A DNA stretch of 9,030 nucleotides from Thaumasiovibrio sp043421945 (GTDB lineage: Bacteria; Pseudomonadota; Gammaproteobacteria; Enterobacterales; Vibrionaceae): positions 1 through 9,030 of the forward strand of contig JBHOGO010000123.1 in NCBI GenBank assembly GCA_043421945.1, written 5' to 3'. The position numbers and the translations under genes are program-made. The stretch's first letter is position 1. Each line of letters opens with the position of its first letter. Below are positions 5,580 to 9,030 of this stretch, piece by piece. The notes under the pieces were generated by a model. The model saw nothing but the letters and a program-made list of their open reading frames with translations. It was not told the DNA's origin and ran no database searches.

Positions 5580-8500
5580 TTAGAAGTTATCGTCAAATTG
5601 ACTATGGTCTTGTCCGCCTCCTGATGATTGGTCTTGATCAAAGCTTGAGCTGTCATCCATAACATCAACGCCCACATCTGATTGGTCAGAAGATGTCCAG
5701 TCTCCACCACTTGCAGAGTCTTGGTCAGCTTGGAACCCGTCAGGCTGATTATCTGCGGATGTTGTTTTCATTTCATGCTCATCACTCACTTCAAGCGACA
5801 TAGTCGAGCTGGCACCATCAACAGCAATATCATTACTGTCTAATCCGGTAAACTCAATATCCGTAGAACCTTGATACCCCTCTTCTAGACTCACTGTAAC
5901 AGGTTGGCTCAAGTCCCCACTCACCATATACGCACCATCAACTTCAAGAGCACCAGACACTTCTGCACCTTCAGGTAAGCCTGTAATTTCGACGGATTCT
6001 ACATCATCGTTACCAGATACCTCTTCTGGGATACGTACACGTATTTCATCACCTGGTGCCGCTTCAATATCGGCCCCTTCCGGTTCAGCGTCTACTGGCT
6101 CAACATCTGCATTTTGCTCTGGCACTTCCTCTGAAGCAGACTCATCTTCTGCTGTCGCAATCGTCGCCTCTTCCTCTTGTGGAGCCATCAATACATCGAG
6201 GTTAACCTCTATTGGGTCAGCACCATCAACGCCCACTTCAAGGGGTAAATCACCAGTGAAGTCGTCATCAGGCCAGAAAGTCCAACCCTCACCATCGTTC
6301 TCAATTAACGTTCCTTGGTCACCGTTATAATCAACTTCATCGAAGGAATCGCTTGAAGATAGATTCATCGCCTCCATCAAGTCCTCTTTCGTAAAGACTA
6401 TCGCACCATCCTCATCAGGGAGCAGCGGTGAAGCTTGCGTAGATGCTGGCTCACCAACTTGTACGTTGACGTGACTTCTTACCGACTCACTACCATCTGA
6501 AGCAACAAACCCTATTTGTGCTTCACCAGTAAATCCTTCTGCTGGTGTAAAGCTATAGGTTCCGTCATCATTATGCTCAAACAAACCTTGCCCTGAAATC
6601 AGCTGCACTGACTCTAAATCGATACTGTCTCCATCCAGGTCTGTCACTTGGGCCATTAGCTCTTCAGCTGTAAAGGTAATAGTTTCACCTTCATCCACTG
6701 CAGCTGTACCCACATCAGAAACAGTTGGCGCTGTATTATCAGGGTCTAAATCACCTTTCGGTACAACTCCAATACTACTTTGCTCATCGATAAGTTCACC
6801 ATCACGCTCTATGACGTAGGCAAAATCTAAGTCACCAGTAAAGTCTTCAGTTGGCGTGAATGTCCACGTTCCATCACCGTTATCGATTAATGCACCTTGG
6901 CTATCATCCATCAAGTGTACAAACTCGACACTATCACCATCTTGGGGCTCAGTATTTTCAGCCATTTCCAACAAGGCTTCGGTTGTTAACGTGATTGACT
7001 CACCTTCTTCTACATTGAAGTCAGCATAGCTTTCTGTCGGTTCCGTTAGGACACTTGAGCTCTCATCGCCGTAATCGACAGTTGTTGCCGTTACAGTAAT
7101 GAAGAAGTTACCGCTGAAATCTTCTGGTGGTGTCATTGCTAAGTCACTGATATCCCAATCGTCAATATCAATATATTGGCCTTCTTGAGTGATCTCTACA
7201 GTGTTCGTACCATCACTTACAACAAAACCTACTGGGAAGCCTGTCATAACGAGGTTACTCAGAACTTCTGAGTCATCAAGCAAATCAACATTTAACCCTA
7301 AGTGCCCTGTTGAGTCTTCAGCAAAGACGAGCGGCCCTTCGTGATCGGTGGTAATGACAGCCCCATCAGCGACGGGTCTAACGAAGACCGGTACTTCTAA
7401 GGTTGTTTCTTCGAAGCCGTCTGAGACAACAACTTCCATACCAGCCGTACCTGCAAAATCTCCAGTAGGTGTAAAGGTCCAAGTACCATCGCCGTTATCA
7501 GTAAGGTCTCCGCCATCTTCTCCCTCAGAGGTAATTACTCGAGAAACCACTAGATTCTCAGAGTCAATATCTCCAAATAGGTTGAGCATATCATCAGCAT
7601 TAAACGTGAATGCACCATCTTCTGATGTCGTTAAGTGTGCATTACCATCAGTGAATGGCGCATCATTAACTGGAATAACATCAACATTAAGTGAGCCTTC
7701 CACCGTATCTGTGCCATCCGTCAACTGGTATGCCAACTCAACCATACCGTTGAAGTCTTGTGGAGCAACTAGGTGATACATGCCGTCTGGCTGAACTTGT
7801 ATTGTGGCATTCTGAGGTTGCTTGACGATTAAGTTAGTTAAAGAGACATCGTCACCATCAAGATCTTCCGACTGACTCTCAATGAATGATGGGTCAATGA
7901 TAAGAACTTGGTCTTCTTCACCTTGAAGCTCAATACTAGGTGCAGAAGGAGCATCATTCACTGGTGAAACAGTGAGATTAAGCTCTGTAGCAACGGTTTC
8001 TTCACCATCTGACACGTCATAGGTAAAGTCGATATCACCATTAAAGTTTTCACTTGGTGTAATCGTGAAGCTACCATCCACATTCTGTATAACAGACGCA
8101 TTTGGATCAGAAGTATGTAAATTAGACGCTGTGAGTTCGTCTCCTTCAATATCGGTCGCGTTAGCAAGCAACTCCTCTTGTGTGACCGTGATGCTACCAT
8201 CTTCCTCTACCGTCGCAGAAACAGGCGTAGTTTCAGGTGCATCATTGACTCCAATAACAGTAATGCCCGCTGTCGTTTCTGCCGTCGCACCGTCATCATC
8301 AATGACTGTCACGTCGAGCGATAGTTCACCGTTAAAGTTTTCATTTGGTGCGAAGCTGTACGTACCATCACCATTATCGGTAAAGGTACCGTCATCACCG
8401 GTATAGCCAACGGTATCAACAGACACTTCACCATCAATGTCACTGCTGTTAGCCAGAAGCTGCTCATCACTGATAGTAATGACGCTGTCTTCGTCCACTT

Positions 8501-9030
8501 GGTAAGAGGTTGCACCTGCGACCGGTGGATCGTTCACCTCATCGACGGTGATATCGATATTAGCCTGGGTTGTATCCGTACCATCCGATACCGTGAAGCT
8601 GAGGTCGACTTCACCATTGAAGTTTTCGTTCGGAGCAAAGGTATAGCTACCATCACCATTATCGGTGAAGACACCGTCAGTACCGGTGTAGCTGACAGAC
8701 TCAACACTGAGGTCGTCGCCATCAATATCGGCAGAGCCGTCCAACAACTGCTCATCGGTGAAGGTAATGGTGCCATCTTCATTGACTGAGAACGCTTGGT
8801 CTTCAGCCGTTGGCAAATCGTTGACAGGGTTAACGGTCAAGTCAGCCGACGCGACGATTGTGTCTTCGCCATCGCTAATTTCGAAGCTTAAGTCTATGTC
8901 GCCGTTGAAGTTTTCATCCGGGGTAATGGTGAACGAGCCATCATCATTTTGCATCACTGTCGCGTTATCACCCGCAGACAGGTCAGAAGCGGTTAGCTCG
9001 TCCCCTTCCACATCACCTGCTTGTGATAGC
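5580..9030 (-). CDS. Giant tandem-95 / cadherin-like repeat surface protein, C-terminal part (N-terminus outside window)
   Basis: The frame is open to the window edge. Codons before the GTG at 9009-9011 read LSQAGD and continue a repeat, so that GTG is not the start and at least 1149 residues are encoded. Numbering here takes that Val as 1. Residues 1-942 are about ten repeats of roughly 96 residues with the pattern EDG-I-ITxEqLL-N-x-DIDGDxL, DNGDGSYTFxPxENFNGexdLsFxVSDG, VNDAP, typical of tandem-95/VCBS-like cadherin-type repeats of giant adhesins. The Asp-rich DxDGD, DNGDG and VND sites suggest calcium-dependent stiffening. Then come an acidic Pro/Glu linker (943-988), a divergent beta-domain (989-1077) and a Ser/Asp/Gln/Gly tail (1078-1143). 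There is no Cys, and only ten Lys/Arg. No RTX GGxGxD repeats or usual type I secretion end is seen, and no secretion genes are nearby. Role in adhesion or biofilm is inferred from the family. Confidence 0.88.
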   Translation of the reverse strand, partial: LSQAGDVEGDELTASDLSAGDNATVMQNDDGSFTITPDENFNGDIDLSFEISDGEDTIVASADLTVNPVNDLPTAEDQAFSVNEDGTITFTDEQLLDGSADIDGDDLSVESVSYTGTDGVFTDNGDGSYTFAPNENFNGEVDLSFTVSDGTDTTQANIDITVDEVNDPPVAGATSYQVDEDSVITISDEQLLANSSDIDGEVSVDTVGYTGDDGTFTDNGDGTYSFAPNENFNGELSLDVTVIDDDGATAETTAGITVIGVNDAPETTPVSATVEEDGSITVTQEELLANATDIEGDELTASNLHTSDPNASVIQNVDGSFTITPSENFNGDIDFTYDVSDGEETVATELNLTVSPVNDAPSAPSIELQGEEDQVLIIDPSFIESQSEDLDGDDVSLTNLIVKQPQNATIQVQPDGMYHLVAPQDFNGMVELAYQLTDGTDTVEGSLNVDVIPVNDAPFTDGNAHLTTSEDGAFTFNADDMLNLFGDIDSENLVVSRVITSEGEDGGDLTDNGDGTWTFTPTGDFAGTAGMEVVVSDGFEETTLEVPVFVRPVADGAVITTDHEGPLVFAEDSTGHLGLNVDLLDDSEVLSNLVMTGFPVGFVVSDGTNTVEITQEGQYIDIDDWDISDLAMTPPEDFSGNFFITVTATTVDYGDESSSVLTEPTESYADFNVEEGESITLTTEALLEMAENTEPQDGDSVEFVHLMDDSQGALIDNGDGTWTFTPTEDFTGDLDFAYVIERDGELIDEQSSIGVVPKGDLDPDNTAPTVSDVGTAAVDEGETITFTAEELMAQVTDLDGDSIDLESVQLISGQGLFEHNDDGTYSFTPAEGFTGEAQIGFVASDGSESVRSHVNVQVGEPASTQASPLLPDEDGAIVFTKEDLMEAMNLSSSDSFDEVDYNGDQGTLIENDGEGWTFWPDDDFTGDLPLEVGVDGADPIEVNLDVLMAPQEEEATIATAEDESASEEVPEQNADVEPVDAEPEGADIEAAPGDEIRVRIPEEVSGNDDVESVEITGLPEGAEVSGALEVDGAYMVSGDLSQPVTVSLEEGYQGSTDIEFTGLDSNDIAVDGASSTMSLEVSDEHEMKTTSADNQPDGFQADQDSASGGDWTSSDQSDVGVDVMDDSSSFDQDQSSGGGQDHSQFDDNF
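5583..6185 (-). other. Non-canonical C-terminal region of the giant protein
   Basis: Three parts follow the repeats. An acidic linker (6048-6185) is rich in Glu, Ala and Pro. A beta-rich domain (5781-6047) contains VESVEITGLPEGAEVSGAL and VTVSLEEGYQGS and looks like a diverged copy of the R7 type. A 66-residue tail (5583-5780) is rich in Ser, Asp, Gln and Gly and ends FDDNF. Known type I secreted giant adhesins normally end in RTX repeats plus a C-terminal signal; neither is apparent here. Confidence 0.65.
6186..7373 (-). repeat. Degenerate repeats R7-R10 of the giant protein
   Basis: R7 (about 7029-7373) is a different type: EDSTGHLGLNVDLLD, then SNLVMTGFPVGF and MTPPEDFSGNFFITVTAT, like the T1SS-143-type repeats of other giant adhesins. 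R8 (about 6741-7028), R9 (6453-6740) and R10 (6186-6452) return to the tandem-95 core (DNGDGTWTFTPTEDFTGDL and variants) but lack VNDAP junctions. R10 is shortened. Boundaries are approximate by about 10 residues. Confidence 0.75.
7374..9030 (-). repeat. Well-conserved tandem repeats R1-R6 of the giant protein
   Basis: Units are bounded by the V-N-D-x-P junctions at residues 63, 159, 255, 351 and 448, giving lengths of 96, 96, 96, 97 and 99. Approximate DNA limits are R1 8826-9030 (partial), R2 8538-8825, R3 8250-8537, R4 7962-8249, R5 7671-7961 and R6 7374-7670. R2 and R3 are closest neighbours; a 19-bp stretch is identical at 8363-8381 and 8648-8666. R1 is most like R4. R5 and R6 are more divergent, and R6 loses the VNDAP motif at its end (VADGA). 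Confidence 0.9.

Noticed and set aside
7348..8789. Plus-strand open frames within the giant gene (7348-7776, 8065-8406, 8499-8789)
   Set aside because: They mirror the repeat coding sequence, have Ser/Thr/Val-rich products typical of antisense of Asp/Gly repeats, and lack ribosome binding sites.
9009..9011. GTG as start codon of the giant gene
   Set aside because: The frame stays open upstream to the window edge, the preceding codons continue a repeat unit, and there is no signal peptide or ribosome binding site.
5580..9030. Regular repeats as a CRISPR array
   Set aside because: The periodicity is about 288 bp, in frame and protein-coding, with diverged copies; no short identical repeats with unique spacers.

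Overview
The window looks like chromosomal DNA from a marine gammaproteobacterium, most likely Vibrio or a close relative. This rests on moderate A+T content, two lipoproteins with classical lipoboxes, a MipA/OmpV-like outer-membrane barrel, a receiver-TPR protein resembling VieB of Vibrio cholerae, a giant tandem-95 cadherin-like protein, and insertion-sequence relics of types common in vibrios. The genus is inferred from gene style; no marker gene is present.

Layout, left to right. Positions 1-123 hold the last 40 codons of a transposase, probably IS1595 family, that starts outside the window. At 247-1080 a plus-strand gene encodes a lipoprotein with a zinc-metalloprotease HExxHxxG motif, closed by a strong UUCG-loop terminator at 1106-1131. 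From about 1200 to 1640 there is no intact gene, but the DNA contains the decayed, frameshifted remains of an IS200/IS605-type Y1 transposase with a probable right-end hairpin. A near-symmetrical bidirectional terminator follows at 1652-1686.

From 1752 on, every gene reads leftward: a 108-residue four-cysteine lipoprotein (1752-2078), an outer-membrane beta-barrel (2226-3515, GTG start), an orphan response regulator with a TPR-like C-terminal part (3703-5406), and the C-terminal 1149 residues of a very large acidic repeat protein (5580 to beyond 9030). The intergenic gaps (147, 187 and 173 bp) and the double hairpin after the giant gene suggest separate transcription units, not one tight operon.

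Functionally, the minus-strand genes are mostly envelope or surface proteins (lipoprotein, barrel, giant repeat protein) plus one regulator. A link between the regulator and the giant surface protein is plausible from adjacency but not shown. The points most worth a second look are in the giant protein: 396 consecutive residues without Lys or Arg, an A-B-B-A higher-order repeat arrangement, and a Ser/Asp/Gln/Gly-rich C-terminus without RTX nonapeptides. Also notable are the unrecognised IS200/IS605 relic and the offset third histidine in the metalloprotease motif.
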